64,000 nucleotides of DNA, taken from contig OZ242191.1 in the NCBI GenBank assembly GCA_965205915.1, positions 1,550,001 through 1,614,000 of the forward strand, read 5' to 3'. The first letter of the stretch is position 1. Each line of letters starts with the position of its first letter. The position numbers and the translations under genes were made by a program. The notes under the pieces are model-generated. The model worked only from the letters and a program-made list of their open reading frames with translations, had not been told where the DNA came from and searched no databases. Source of the stretch: VXMO01 sp965205915. GTDB taxonomy: Bacteria; Chloroflexota; Dehalococcoidia; UBA6926. This document shows, in pieces, positions 1-7,279 of the stretch.

Positions 1-68
1 TCGCCCGCGTAGCGGCTCTCAAGCGCGCTGCCGTGTGTAGCGATCGGTGTATGTTCCTGGTGCGACAT
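1..68 (-). CDS. 5' end of an unidentified gene running off the left edge
   Basis: An open frame starts with ATG at 68 and runs leftwards out of the window, beginning MSHQEHTPIATHGSA and continuing LESRYAG. An AAGGAG ribosome-binding site lies about 12 nt upstream of the start. The frame is real rather than chance because its first 15 codons recur, with conservative changes, at 1551-1595 (MSHQDHPPIAGQGSA). The LESRYA sequence vaguely recalls the start of adenylosuccinate lyase (PurB), but 22 residues are too few to name it. It is divergent from the first toxin-antitoxin pair. Confidence 0.6.
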   Translation of the reverse strand, partial: MSHQEHTPIATHGSALESRYAG

Positions 69-100
69 GGTCGTTCACTTCTCCTTAAGCTAGTCCTACC

Positions 101-128
101 TATAATGACGAATGACACGCAAAGCGTG
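101..128 (+). promoter_or_regulatory. promoter and inverted-repeat operator of toxin-antitoxin pair 1
   Basis: A perfect -10 box TATAAT lies at 101-106, followed by the inverted repeat CACGC-AAA-GCGTG at 116-128, which would overlap or directly follow the transcription start. No good -35 box is visible. The same arrangement occurs before pairs 2 and 3. Type II antitoxins usually repress their own operon by binding such a repeat; that role is inferred here. Confidence 0.6.
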
Positions 129-142
129 AAAGAGGCAAAACC

Positions 143-436
143 ATGGCTGACATGACGACGGATTGGTCCAAGTGCGACGCAGTCGAGAAAGTCCCCGATC
201 GTATGGGCGGCGTGCTCGTGTTCAAGGACACGCGCCTGGCCGTGTCCCAACTGTTCGGTGTCCTGCGGGACGGGGGGACCGTCAAGGACTTCCTGGAATG
301 GTTCGATACCGTCGTGGACGAGAGTGACGTCAAGGCCGTGCTGGATTATCTGGAGGCCGACTTGGTTCGGGAATGGAACCGAGCCGAGGCTATCAGCGTG
401 GCTGAGAATCAGTCACCATACGAGCACAAGGGCTAA
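143..436 (+). CDS. DUF433 family antitoxin, pair 1
   Basis: A 97-residue DUF433 protein. This small helical family is usually found directly upstream of a DUF5615 PIN-like protein and is predicted to be its antitoxin and the operon repressor. The family pattern is visible: GGVLVFKDTRLAVS in place of the usual GGxPxIxGTRIPV, then an LRDGGTVKDFLEWF helix and a DVKAVLDYLEADL helix. The ATG at 143 follows a GAGG ribosome-binding site. It lies 35 nt before its partner. The first 32 residues are identical to those of pair 2 and the rest differs sharply, so the N-terminal half looks like a shared module and the C-terminal half may set partner specificity (inference). Confidence 0.85.
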   Translation: MADMTTDWSKCDAVEKVPDRMGGVLVFKDTRLAVSQLFGVLRDGGTVKDFLEWFDTVVDESDVKAVLDYLEADLVREWNRAEAISVAENQSPYEHKG

Positions 437-471
437 TCTCAGCCCGCCTGTCGCTTGTTGTCTCACTAAGC

Positions 472-789
472 ATGAGGATTCTCTTTGACAACGGAACGCC
501 TGCCCCCTTGAGGCGCCACTCGGAGGGGCACACGGTTGATCTTGCTTCGGAGCGAGGATGGGCCCAAATTGCTAACGGCAACCTCCTTCGGCTTGCTGAA
601 CAAGAAGGCTACGAAGTCCTGATCAGCAACGATAAAGACTTCATCGAAATAAACAACCTCACTAGCGACACCGTCAGAATTATCGTTCTCCAGCGCTTCA
701 ACTGGCCGATATCCCTCAATGGAATAAACGCAATACGTGAAGCAATTCTCCGAGTTGGAGCGGGTGAGCGAGAACTGCTCAGGCTATAA
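472..789 (+). CDS. DUF5615 PIN-like toxin, pair 1
   Basis: A 105-residue DUF5615 protein, a compact PIN-like fold expected to be a ribonuclease toxin neutralised by the DUF433 protein encoded upstream. Visible family marks are an early acidic residue in MRILFDNGTP, the GWAQIANGNLLRLAEQEGYE helix region, and the second acidic site LISNDKDF. Short length and the position 35 nt after the antitoxin gene fit the family. No experimental activity can be read from sequence. Confidence 0.83.
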   Translation: MRILFDNGTPAPLRRHSEGHTVDLASERGWAQIANGNLLRLAEQEGYEVLISNDKDFIEINNLTSDTVRIIVLQRFNWPISLNGINAIREAILRVGAGERELLRL

Positions 790-825
790 GCCCTGTTGTC
801 ACGCCGGAGAGTGTCCCATCGAATC

Positions 826-853
826 TATAATGGCGAATGACACGCAAAGCGCG
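826..853 (+). promoter_or_regulatory. promoter and operator of toxin-antitoxin pair 2
   Basis: TATAAT at 826-831 is followed by CACGC-AAA-GCGCG at 841-853, the pair 1 operator with one arm base changed. The sequence from TATAAT into the coding region nearly matches pair 1, while the sequence upstream of TATAAT does not. Confidence 0.5.
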
Positions 854-867
854 AAAGAGGCAAGACA

Positions 868-1161
868 ATGGCTGACATGACGACGGATTGGTCCAAGTGC
901 GACGCAGTCGAGAAAGTGCCTGATCGTATGGGAGGCGTGCTCGTGTTCAAGGACACGCGACTGCCGATATCACACCTCTTCATAGTTCTACGCGATGGTG
1001 GATCAATCAAGGATTTCCTTGAGTGGTATCCGGACATGACGGAACATGACGCTAGGGCGGTGCTGTCGTTCCTTAAGGACAACTTGGAGCGGGAGTGGGC
1101 CGAGAAGTGGGACGAGGGAAAGTACACTGAGTTCGCAACGATGGAGACCAAAACCCTCTAA
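868..1161 (+). CDS. DUF433 family antitoxin, pair 2
   Basis: A 97-residue DUF433 protein. Residues 1-32 are identical to pair 1, with only a few nucleotide differences over about 93 nt. After TRL the two proteins change abruptly (PISHLFIVLRDGGSIKDF here). This copy keeps the more typical family helix EWYPDMTEHDARAVLSFL. The abrupt switch suggests recombination or gene conversion between tandem copies. It is followed 33 nt later by its PIN-like partner. Confidence 0.85.
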   Translation: MADMTTDWSKCDAVEKVPDRMGGVLVFKDTRLPISHLFIVLRDGGSIKDFLEWYPDMTEHDARAVLSFLKDNLEREWAEKWDEGKYTEFATMETKTL

Positions 1162-1194
1162 GGTCGGACAATCACGAAGAGTCTTGGGCAGCGA

Positions 1195-1509
1195 ATGAGG
1201 ATTCTCTTCGACAATGGAACTCCCGCCGACCTGCGAAGGGAACTGTCGGAACACCAAATCGACCTCGCTGAACGTCGGGGATGGGCGATGGTTCGAAATG
1301 GAAATCTCCTTAGACTGGCGGAAGAGGACGGTTATGACGCCATCATTTCTACCGACAATGACTTTCTGGACCCGGCGCTGCGCAGCGAACGAGTCCGAGT
1401 TGTCGTCATCCACAACTTCAACTGGCCAATTGGCGCCGAAGGCATCGCCAGCATCCGCGCTGCCATAGAACAGGCTGAACTCGGAACACCCATCTTCCTG
1501 AACCTGTGA
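1195..1509 (+). CDS. DUF5615 PIN-like toxin, pair 2
   Basis: A 104-residue DUF5615 protein beginning MRILFDNGTPADLRRE, with the conserved GWAMVRNGNLLRLAEEDGYD block and the second acidic site ISTDNDF. It is clearly homologous to, but well diverged from, the toxins of pairs 1 and 3, as expected for parallel toxin-antitoxin systems with separate specificities. It ends just before a fossil start of the downstream peptidase gene at 1516. Confidence 0.83.
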   Translation: MRILFDNGTPADLRRELSEHQIDLAERRGWAMVRNGNLLRLAEEDGYDAIISTDNDFLDPALRSERVRVVVIHNFNWPIGAEGIASIRAAIEQAELGTPIFLNL

Positions 1510-1515
1510 GTGCTT

Positions 1516-1595
1516 ATGACCACCCCACCCGAAACCTACCAACGGCAACGCGCGCTCCCCTGCCCAGCGATCGGTGGGTGATCCTGGTGTGACAT
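1516..1595. pseudogene. duplication junction: fossil 5' ends of the M42 peptidase and the left-edge gene
   Basis: On the plus strand 1516-1581 reads MTTPPETYQRQRAL and then runs into unrelated codons and a stop; the intact peptidase starts MTTNETYQRQRLL at 2344. On the minus strand 1595 to 1551 reads MSHQDHPPIAGQGSA, matching the left-edge gene start MSHQEHTPIATHGSA. The two truncated gene starts abut at about 1550-1558. This is the junction expected if a block consisting of left-gene start, toxin-antitoxin pair and peptidase start had been tandemly duplicated. Neither fragment can make a functional protein. Confidence 0.8.
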
Positions 1596-1627
1596 CGTCG
1601 TTCACTTTCCCTTCATCTAGTCCTATC

Positions 1628-1655
1628 TATAATGACGAATGACACGCAAAGCGTG
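1628..1655 (+). promoter_or_regulatory. promoter and operator of toxin-antitoxin pair 3
   Basis: TATAAT at 1628-1633 and the perfect repeat CACGC-AAA-GCGTG at 1643-1655. Here the similarity to pair 1 also extends about 70 nt upstream, through the fossil start of the left-edge gene. Confidence 0.55.
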
Positions 1656-1688
1656 AAAGAGGCAGAACAATGAAAGAGAAGGGTGGCA

Positions 1689-2000
1689 ATGGATAGCGCA
1701 GGCTCCATGACAACGGACTGGACAGACTGCCCCCAAGTCGAGCGCGTTCGTGGCAGGTACAGTGGCGCGCTGACGTTCCACAATTCGCGTATGCCTGTGG
1801 CAAGCCTTATCGCAAATCTTGCCGCCGGAGCGTCCGTGGAGCAGTGGGCAGAATGGTACGGCGGAGACCTGGAAATGGCCAAGGCAATTCTGGAGTTCCT
1901 TGCGGAGGACATGAGCCGACCATGGACTGAGGATTCCGTGGTTCAGAAGCCGGCTACGAACCCGCCTCCGGCAGTGGCTGGAAAGTTCCGCGGTAACTAG
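1689..2000 (+). CDS. DUF433 family antitoxin, pair 3
   Basis: A 103-residue DUF433 protein, the most diverged of the three (MDSAGSMTTDWTDCPQVERV, then GALTFHNSRMPVASLIANL). The ATG at 1689 is chosen over an in-frame GTG at 1683 because GAGAAGGG ends about 6 nt before it. A decoy ATG at 1671, in the position equivalent to the other two antitoxin starts, hits a stop after eight codons, so the start has moved. The C-terminus is proline-rich. Confidence 0.8.
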   Translation: MDSAGSMTTDWTDCPQVERVRGRYSGALTFHNSRMPVASLIANLAAGASVEQWAEWYGGDLEMAKAILEFLAEDMSRPWTEDSVVQKPATNPPPAVAGKFRGN

Positions 2001-2023
2001 AGAGACACGACGCGTCCACCGCT

Positions 2024-2347
2024 GTGAGAATCCTCTTTGACCACGGCACTCCGGCAGGACTCCGGCAATTTCTCGGTGGCCACAGCGTTGTCAGGGCAAG
2101 TTGGAGAGGCTGGAATCAACTGCGCAACGGTGATTTGCTTCGCGCAGCCCAAAGCGAAGGGTATGAGCTCATAATCACAACAGATCAGAACTTCGAGGAT
2201 CAACAGAATCTGGCCGAATTCTCCATTGCGGTGCTTGTCCTCATACCGGGAACATGGCACATAGTCCGCGAAAATGTTGACTCCGTGCTAAATGCCGTGG
2301 AGAAGATACAACCCCGCGAATACAGAGAATTGAGGCTCTACCCATGA
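2024..2347 (+). CDS. DUF5615 PIN-like toxin, pair 3, coupled to the peptidase
   Basis: A 107-residue DUF5615 protein starting from GTG (MRILFDHGTPAG), with the GWNQLRNGDLLRAAQSEGYE block and acidic site ITTDQNF. Its TGA stop overlaps the peptidase ATG (ATGA at 2344-2347), so the toxin gene and a metabolic gene are probably translationally coupled. Of the three toxins only this one touches the peptidase, consistent with it being the copy next to the original downstream gene. Confidence 0.82.
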   Translation: MRILFDHGTPAGLRQFLGGHSVVRASWRGWNQLRNGDLLRAAQSEGYELIITTDQNFEDQQNLAEFSIAVLVLIPGTWHIVRENVDSVLNAVEKIQPREYRELRLYP

Positions 2348-3453
2348 CAACTAATGAAACCTACCAACGCCAACGCCTCCTCTTGGAGGAACTCTCAAAC
2401 GCCTTTGGCCCCACCGGCCATGAGAGCCCCGTCCGCGCCATCGCCCGACGTGAACTGACGCCACTCGCGGACGCCATCGAGACCGACGGCATCGGCTCCC
2501 TAATCGCCCGCATCGGCGATGAGACCGACGACAAGCCCCGCGTCATGCTCTCCGCCCACATGGACGAAGTTGGCCTCATGGTCCGCCACATCACGCCGGA
2601 GGGATTCCTAACCATCCAGACCCTCGGCGGCTGGCTTGACCAGGCTCTCATCAACCAGCGATGGATCGTCATGACCCGCAACGGCCCCGTCCCCGGTCTC
2701 ACCGGCATCAAGACCGTCCACGTCATGCAGCCCGAGGCCCGCACCCAGGTCTTCAAGAAAGAAAGCATGTTCATCGACGTTGGCGCGGCCGATAAAGAGG
2801 ACGCGGAACAGCGCCTCGGCATCCGTCCCGGCGACCCCATCGCCCCCGACAGCCGTTTTCAGGAGTTGTCAGGCGGCAACCTCTACGTCGGCAAGGCGTG
2901 GGACGATAGGGCAGGGGTCGCCGGCCTCATCGAAATCGCCCGCGCTTTCCGGGAGAGCAATGACCCGCCTGCCGCGACCGTCTACCTTGTCGCCACCGTC
3001 CAGGAAGAAGTCGGCCTGCGCGGCGCGCACACGAGCAGCTTCCACGTCATGCCGGACATCGGCATCAACCTGGAATCCGGCGTCGCGGGCGACTACCCCG
3101 GCATCACGAAAGACGAGGCGCAGGAGGAGCTCGGCAAAGGCCCGACGGTTTTCCTCCACGACAGCTCCATGCTGCCCAACCTCCGCCTCCGCGATTTCTT
3201 TGTGGACACCGCTGCCGAACTTGAAATCCCTCTCCAATTCAACGTCCTGAGCGGCTACGGCGAGGACGGCGCGGAGATGCAGAAAGCAGGCTCCGGCGCC
3301 CCCTCCATCAACATCGCCGTGCCAACGCGCTACCTCCACAGCCACAACGGCATCATTCACCGCGACGATTTCGCCAACGCCGTCCGCCTCGTCACCGAGA
3401 TCGTCCGCCGCCTAACCCCTGACACCGCCACCCACCTGACAGATTTCGAGTAA
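2344..3453 (+). CDS. M42 family metallo-aminopeptidase
   Basis: A 369-residue peptidase of the M42 family (glutamyl aminopeptidase / FrvX / tetrahedral aminopeptidase type), a cytosolic dinuclear metal enzyme that trims short peptides. Metal and catalytic motifs appear in order: SAHMDEVG near residue 71, WDDRAGVAG near 187, QEEVGLRGAHT with the catalytic glutamate near 219, and the final histidine in RYLHSHNG near 335. Length is normal for the family. Its last codons (HLTDFE stop) are duplicated at 5492-5512 and its first codons at 1516, so the gene sits between two duplication scars. The peptide-binding lipoproteins elsewhere in the window could supply substrates (inference). Confidence 0.9.
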   Translation: MTTNETYQRQRLLLEELSNAFGPTGHESPVRAIARRELTPLADAIETDGIGSLIARIGDETDDKPRVMLSAHMDEVGLMVRHITPEGFLTIQTLGGWLDQALINQRWIVMTRNGPVPGLTGIKTVHVMQPEARTQVFKKESMFIDVGAADKEDAEQRLGIRPGDPIAPDSRFQELSGGNLYVGKAWDDRAGVAGLIEIARAFRESNDPPAATVYLVATVQEEVGLRGAHTSSFHVMPDIGINLESGVAGDYPGITKDEAQEELGKGPTVFLHDSSMLPNLRLRDFFVDTAAELEIPLQFNVLSGYGEDGAEMQKAGSGAPSINIAVPTRYLHSHNGIIHRDDFANAVRLVTEIVRRLTPDTATHLTDFE

Positions 3454-3538
3454 TTCCCCCACTCCCACCCGGTCCTGCCCCCCTCCCGCCCGCTCCTCCC
3501 CCACTCCCGCCCCCTCCTGTCATACTCCCGCCCCCTCC

Positions 3539-3733
3539 TGTCATTCCGAGCGCAGCGAGGAATCCAAAGCCCCCGGTATCCCAACCACCCCCCGTATAAG
3601 TACCCCTCTCCCCTAACAAACCCACCCCCGCGAAAATGTGGAACCGTACCGCCACCCTAGTTATACGAGGGTTGCGCCCCCCAACCAACTCCCTACACTG
3701 GTGCCCATGAGGGCCTTACCAAACCGAATGATT
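3539..3733 (+). repeat. 195-nt direct repeat, copy 1 (intergenic repeat, promoter, TolB gene start)
   Basis: Nearly identical to 5548-5742. It holds the palindromic element TGTCATTCCGAGCGCAGCG (3539-3565), a spacer, and the promoter TTGCGC(3672)-16 nt-TACACT(3694). The stretch before it, from the peptidase stop at 3453, is C-rich and carries no gene. Confidence 0.8.
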
Positions 3734-3760
3734 GCCTGCTTGAAATGGGCCACGCCCTAG
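3707..3760 (+). pseudogene. fossil 5' end of a TolB-like gene
   Basis: ATG at 3707 opens MRALPNRMIACLKWATP and then a stop. This is the N-terminus of the second propeller gene (MRALLNQLIAGWKRPLL at 5716) with point changes. The functional start of the first propeller gene lies downstream at 3822, so the original start region survives here as a dead fragment behind its own promoter. Confidence 0.7.
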
Positions 3761-3821
3761 GCATGATGAATCCAAAAACTGGCGAACTACATACGGCCGG
3801 AAAAAGAAGGTGGGGGCACCG

Positions 3822-5441
3822 ATGCGATCCCTGAATCCGCGCCTGTTGGCACGCTGGACGATTCCCTTGCTCCTCCTTGCGACGGGCTATGGCGGATTCC
3901 CGGTATGTGCCTTGGATCCGAACGATATCGGGTATTTGGACTCCGAAATATATGGTGGAATAGTTTCCAGCCCCCCATTGCAGTGGTCGCCTGATGGTCG
4001 GCACATCATTTTCGAGGACAGCGGTGAAATCTACCGTGTCACATCGGACGGCTCCGATCTACAACTCATACTAGAGAGCGAGGGGCCCAATGAGGTCTTC
4101 AACTCACCAAGAATCTCTCCGGACGGAACACGGATCGTCTACATCACAACGCGACATGAGGTAACTCGAGAGGAAGCAGAAGAAAGCACACACAATCAAA
4201 GAAACTTCGAAATTGAAACAGCGCAGTTGGGCGGAACAGACCGTCGCCGTCTTACCGAGAGCTACAGGCAAGACACGAATCCCGTGTGGTCACCGGACGG
4301 ATCCAGAATCGCATTCATGAAGTTTGGGAGCGGGAGTTGGCCACGCGACTACTCTGGGATCTATACGATGGCTGCGGACGGCTCCGATCAAAAATTGATT
4401 CTTCCGCAGGAGCCGATCGATTTTGACGTGTTCCCTAACACTTACTCTTGGACTTACTGGGATTTGCCGGCCGAGACACAAGAGCATATTCTTCGGAATA
4501 CGCCAGATTTTGATGTGTTAGCTATTCCCAAGACTCTCGACTGGGCTTACTGGGATGAGACGTCGGAAACATTCGTACCGCAACAAAGGGTTCCGAATCG
4601 CGAGATGATCGCCTCCGATGAAGGCATCGCTTCCGGTGCCGCCGATGACCTTTATCTTACGACGAGCTTCTTTTACGATGCGGGGGCCGTCTGGTCGCCG
4701 GATGGGAAGAAGATAGCCTTCACCGGCACGATTGAATTTACCCGATACTTTTACCTTGCCCCTGATTATCCTAGCGGCGAGGTGTCTGAGGCTTCTATCC
4801 CACGGGCTCTGTATACGGTCAACGCTGACGGATCCGATTTAACGCCGGTGTTTAGCCCATCGACTGTCGGCGACGACCAAACTAGGACAGTCTACCCGTT
4901 GAGTACGCAACTTACTTGGTCTCCTGACGGAAAGAGAATTGCCTTCCTATGGTACGTTGACGACTATTGGCTCGACAATCTGGCCGAATACCGGCATGTC
5001 GTTGGGAGTCCAGGCTTTGGTCTATATGAAATTGGCGTCGATGGCTCCGGCTTGCGAAAGATAGCGGTCATCGACACGAATAAACCCAACACCGGTGCAC
5101 TATCCTGGTCTCCTGACGGTAGTTCGCTCCTCTTATCCACTATTGGCTATTTCCGTTCCAGCAGATTAGGTGCCCCCACTCAGGTCCACGTCGTTCGAGT
5201 GGACGGTTCAGTTCCGCGCCTTACTGCGCTTGGGCTGGACGCATCCTGGTCTCCGGATGGATCCAGAATTGCTGTCATCGGTAACTCCTCCCCAAACGCC
5301 CTCTACCTCGTAGACAGGCTGTACACCATGGCGCCGGACGGCACAGACATTCAATGGATTGTCGAACGCGACGAGGATGGGGAATTGCGGGCAGTCAATC
5401 AGGTGGAGAAGAACTGTTTCCTGTTGTTGTTCTGCGGTTAG
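3822..5441 (+). CDS. exported TolB-like beta-propeller protein (PD40 repeats), copy 1
   Basis: A 539-residue protein with an N-terminal signal sequence (MRSLNPRLLARWTIPLLLLA) and seven PD40 motifs of the form WSPDGxxIxF, near residues 53, 98, 156, 290, 366, 429 and 476. These predict a six- or seven-bladed propeller of the TolB/WD40-like type, which usually binds proteins or peptides outside the membrane. ATG 3822 is preferred over GTG 3810 because GGTGGGGG ends about 5 nt before it. No enzyme domain is seen. It is flanked by direct repeats (3539-3733 and 5548-5742) and is a diverged tandem paralogue of the next gene. Confidence 0.78.
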   Translation: MRSLNPRLLARWTIPLLLLATGYGGFPVCALDPNDIGYLDSEIYGGIVSSPPLQWSPDGRHIIFEDSGEIYRVTSDGSDLQLILESEGPNEVFNSPRISPDGTRIVYITTRHEVTREEAEESTHNQRNFEIETAQLGGTDRRRLTESYRQDTNPVWSPDGSRIAFMKFGSGSWPRDYSGIYTMAADGSDQKLILPQEPIDFDVFPNTYSWTYWDLPAETQEHILRNTPDFDVLAIPKTLDWAYWDETSETFVPQQRVPNREMIASDEGIASGAADDLYLTTSFFYDAGAVWSPDGKKIAFTGTIEFTRYFYLAPDYPSGEVSEASIPRALYTVNADGSDLTPVFSPSTVGDDQTRTVYPLSTQLTWSPDGKRIAFLWYVDDYWLDNLAEYRHVVGSPGFGLYEIGVDGSGLRKIAVIDTNKPNTGALSWSPDGSSLLLSTIGYFRSSRLGAPTQVHVVRVDGSVPRLTALGLDASWSPDGSRIAVIGNSSPNALYLVDRLYTMAPDGTDIQWIVERDEDGELRAVNQVEKNCFLLLFCG

Positions 5442-5491
5442 TCCACAAAGTTGATCGCGGAAGAACGTCGAAGGCAAGACACATGTCGTGC

Positions 5492-5512
5492 CACCTGACA
5501 GACTTCGAGTAG
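5492..5512 (+). pseudogene. fossil 3' end of the M42 peptidase gene
   Basis: The six codons HLTDFE plus stop exactly repeat the peptidase C-terminus (3433-3453) with synonymous changes, and the following C-rich spacer and palindromic repeat also match. The duplicated block therefore ran from the peptidase 3' end through a propeller gene. Confidence 0.75.
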
Positions 5513-5547
5513 CTGCCCCCGCTCCTGCCCCCACTCCTACCCCTTCC

Positions 5548-5742
5548 TGTCATTCCGAGCGCAGCGAGGAATCTAAAGCCCCCGGTATCCCAACCAACCC
5601 CCGTACAAGTACCCCTCTCTCCTAACAAACCCACGCCCGCGAAAATGTGGAACCAAACCCCCACCCTAGTTATCCGAGGGTTGCGCCCCCCAACCAACTC
5701 CCTACACTGATGCCCATGAGGGCCTTACTCAACCAACTGATC
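5548..5742 (+). repeat. 195-nt direct repeat, copy 2
   Basis: Second copy of the 3539-3733 repeat, containing the palindromic element at 5548-5573, the promoter, and the real start of the second propeller gene. Confidence 0.8.
5681..5708 (+). promoter_or_regulatory. promoter of propeller gene 2, probably leaderless
   Basis: TTGCGC at 5681-5686, a 16-nt spacer, then TACACT at 5703-5708. The -10 box ends 7 nt before ATG 5716, so transcription would start at or next to the start codon, and no ribosome-binding site is visible. Upstream, CCCTAGTTATCCGAGGG resembles the CTAGGG dyad found before the peptide-binding genes. Confidence 0.5.
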
Positions 5743-7020
5743 GCCGGCTGGAAACGGCCACTACTTCTGGCAGTGGTTGCCGCTGTTCTGATTTTATCTC
5801 TCGGTTCCGATTGTCAGTCCTACACAGAGCCTTTTGGCTACGAATATTCCCACAACACCCCCCCGCAGTGGACTCCGGATGGCAACCACGTAGTCTTGAC
5901 CAGGCATCGCGATATCATGGTCGTTGCGGTGGACGGTTCGGGGTCATCTTGGCACATTCACGAGATACGTGACCGAGCAAATGATCGAGACGTCCGCGAT
6001 GACGCGAGTAATGCGCCCAATGTGAGTCCGGACGGCACAGAAGTCGCCTATTCACACAAATACACGAGGGATCAATTCGCGGCCAATCTGAACCACGAGA
6101 TTCACGTAGCCTCAATGGATGGTGGCAATATCCGGCGCTTGACTACAAGTGACTCTGATGAGGTCGGCCCGATATGGTCGCCGGACGGTACACGCATTGC
6201 CTATTGGACCGATAGCCCCGAAGGATCTGATTGGGCTCTGATGACAATGGACGGCGACGGCATGGATAAGCGTCAAATCGTTACGGTGGAATTCGTAGAC
6301 CCCCCACCTGTTCGTTGGTCGCCGGATGGCCGGCATCTTGCTTTCGTCCGGTTCCACCACGAATATGCGACCCCCACAAGCGAGGGGGTTTGGGAGCACG
6401 CTATCTATGTCGTTGGCGAGGATGGATCAAATCCAACAAGATTGGCGCCAACATCAAGTTCTCCCCTCTGGGCTCACGATGGAGACAGTATTTTCTTTGT
6501 GCACGTTCAAGAGGTTGAGGGCACGTCTGATGTCTCCGCGGCACTCTATTCAATACGAACCGATGGAACAGACCTGCGCATTGTGGCAGATATAGGTATG
6601 TGGCCAAGACCAGTCCAGTTTCAAGCCAGATTGAAGTGGTCAGCAGATGGCTCTGAGATTTGGTTTAACCCTGGAGTAAGCGTTGCCAGAATAAAGGCAG
6701 ACGGAACGAGCATATCAGTCCTTGAGAAGAGGTATTTTACCGGTTCAACTATAAGAACGGCATTTTCCCCCGACGGCTCCACATTAGCGGTCCAAGTAGT
6801 AGAGACAGGACCAGGACTCTCGGAGGAGGATGACAAGGACGTTGTTCTCTTCGTCATGGATCCCGACGGGTCCAACCCACGCGAAGTGTTTCGGCGCGCA
6901 CTCGGTGGCAAGTTGAATTGGGGTGGAAGTCTCCCCACAGACAATTTGATCGAATGGAAACTGACACAATACACGCCAACTCAAGAGCAAGACGCGCAAA
7001 CGACCGCAACAGCAGGATGA
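5716..7020 (+). CDS. exported TolB-like beta-propeller protein (PD40 repeats), copy 2
   Basis: A 434-residue protein with a signal sequence (positively charged start, then PLLLAVVAAVLILSLG) and PD40-type blades (WTPDGNHV, VSPDGTEV, WSPDGTRI, WSPDGRHL, WSADGSEI, FSPDGSTL) near residues 52, 103, 154, 201, 308 and 350. It is likely an extracytoplasmic binding or scaffold propeller. ATG 5716 is chosen because it lies 7 nt after a -10 box; ATG 5710 is also in frame. It is paralogous to 3822-5441 but about 100 residues shorter. The substrate is unknown. Confidence 0.78.
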   Translation: MRALLNQLIAGWKRPLLLAVVAAVLILSLGSDCQSYTEPFGYEYSHNTPPQWTPDGNHVVLTRHRDIMVVAVDGSGSSWHIHEIRDRANDRDVRDDASNAPNVSPDGTEVAYSHKYTRDQFAANLNHEIHVASMDGGNIRRLTTSDSDEVGPIWSPDGTRIAYWTDSPEGSDWALMTMDGDGMDKRQIVTVEFVDPPPVRWSPDGRHLAFVRFHHEYATPTSEGVWEHAIYVVGEDGSNPTRLAPTSSSPLWAHDGDSIFFVHVQEVEGTSDVSAALYSIRTDGTDLRIVADIGMWPRPVQFQARLKWSADGSEIWFNPGVSVARIKADGTSISVLEKRYFTGSTIRTAFSPDGSTLAVQVVETGPGLSEEDDKDVVLFVMDPDGSNPREVFRRALGGKLNWGGSLPTDNLIEWKLTQYTPTQEQDAQTTATAG

Positions 7021-7068
7021 AGCCTCTTCGCACCCAACCGTCTCCCCCACCCCCGTGACACCAGCACA

Positions 7069-7097
7069 TTGACAAGGCAGGGTAGGGGGCGCATAGT
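7069..7097 (+). promoter_or_regulatory. sigma-70-type promoter upstream of pyrG
   Basis: TTGACA at 7069-7074, a 17-nt spacer and CATAGT at 7092-7097. It leaves a leader of roughly 175 nt before pyrG in which no further gene is evident. Confidence 0.6.
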
Positions 7098-7279
7098 GGG
7101 ATGCGATATTTGGTTCGGGCTCGGCACTGCCCGATCCACTCTTTGGCAAACGTTCCCCAGCACAAAAACGTGACGGCGTGCGTTTTGGATATGCGCGAGT
7201 GCGTCAATGGTGGATGGAGAACGAAACAAGCGTGATTCGTTCCCTGTGATCAATCAGGGAGCGGCCCACATGGGGATGC

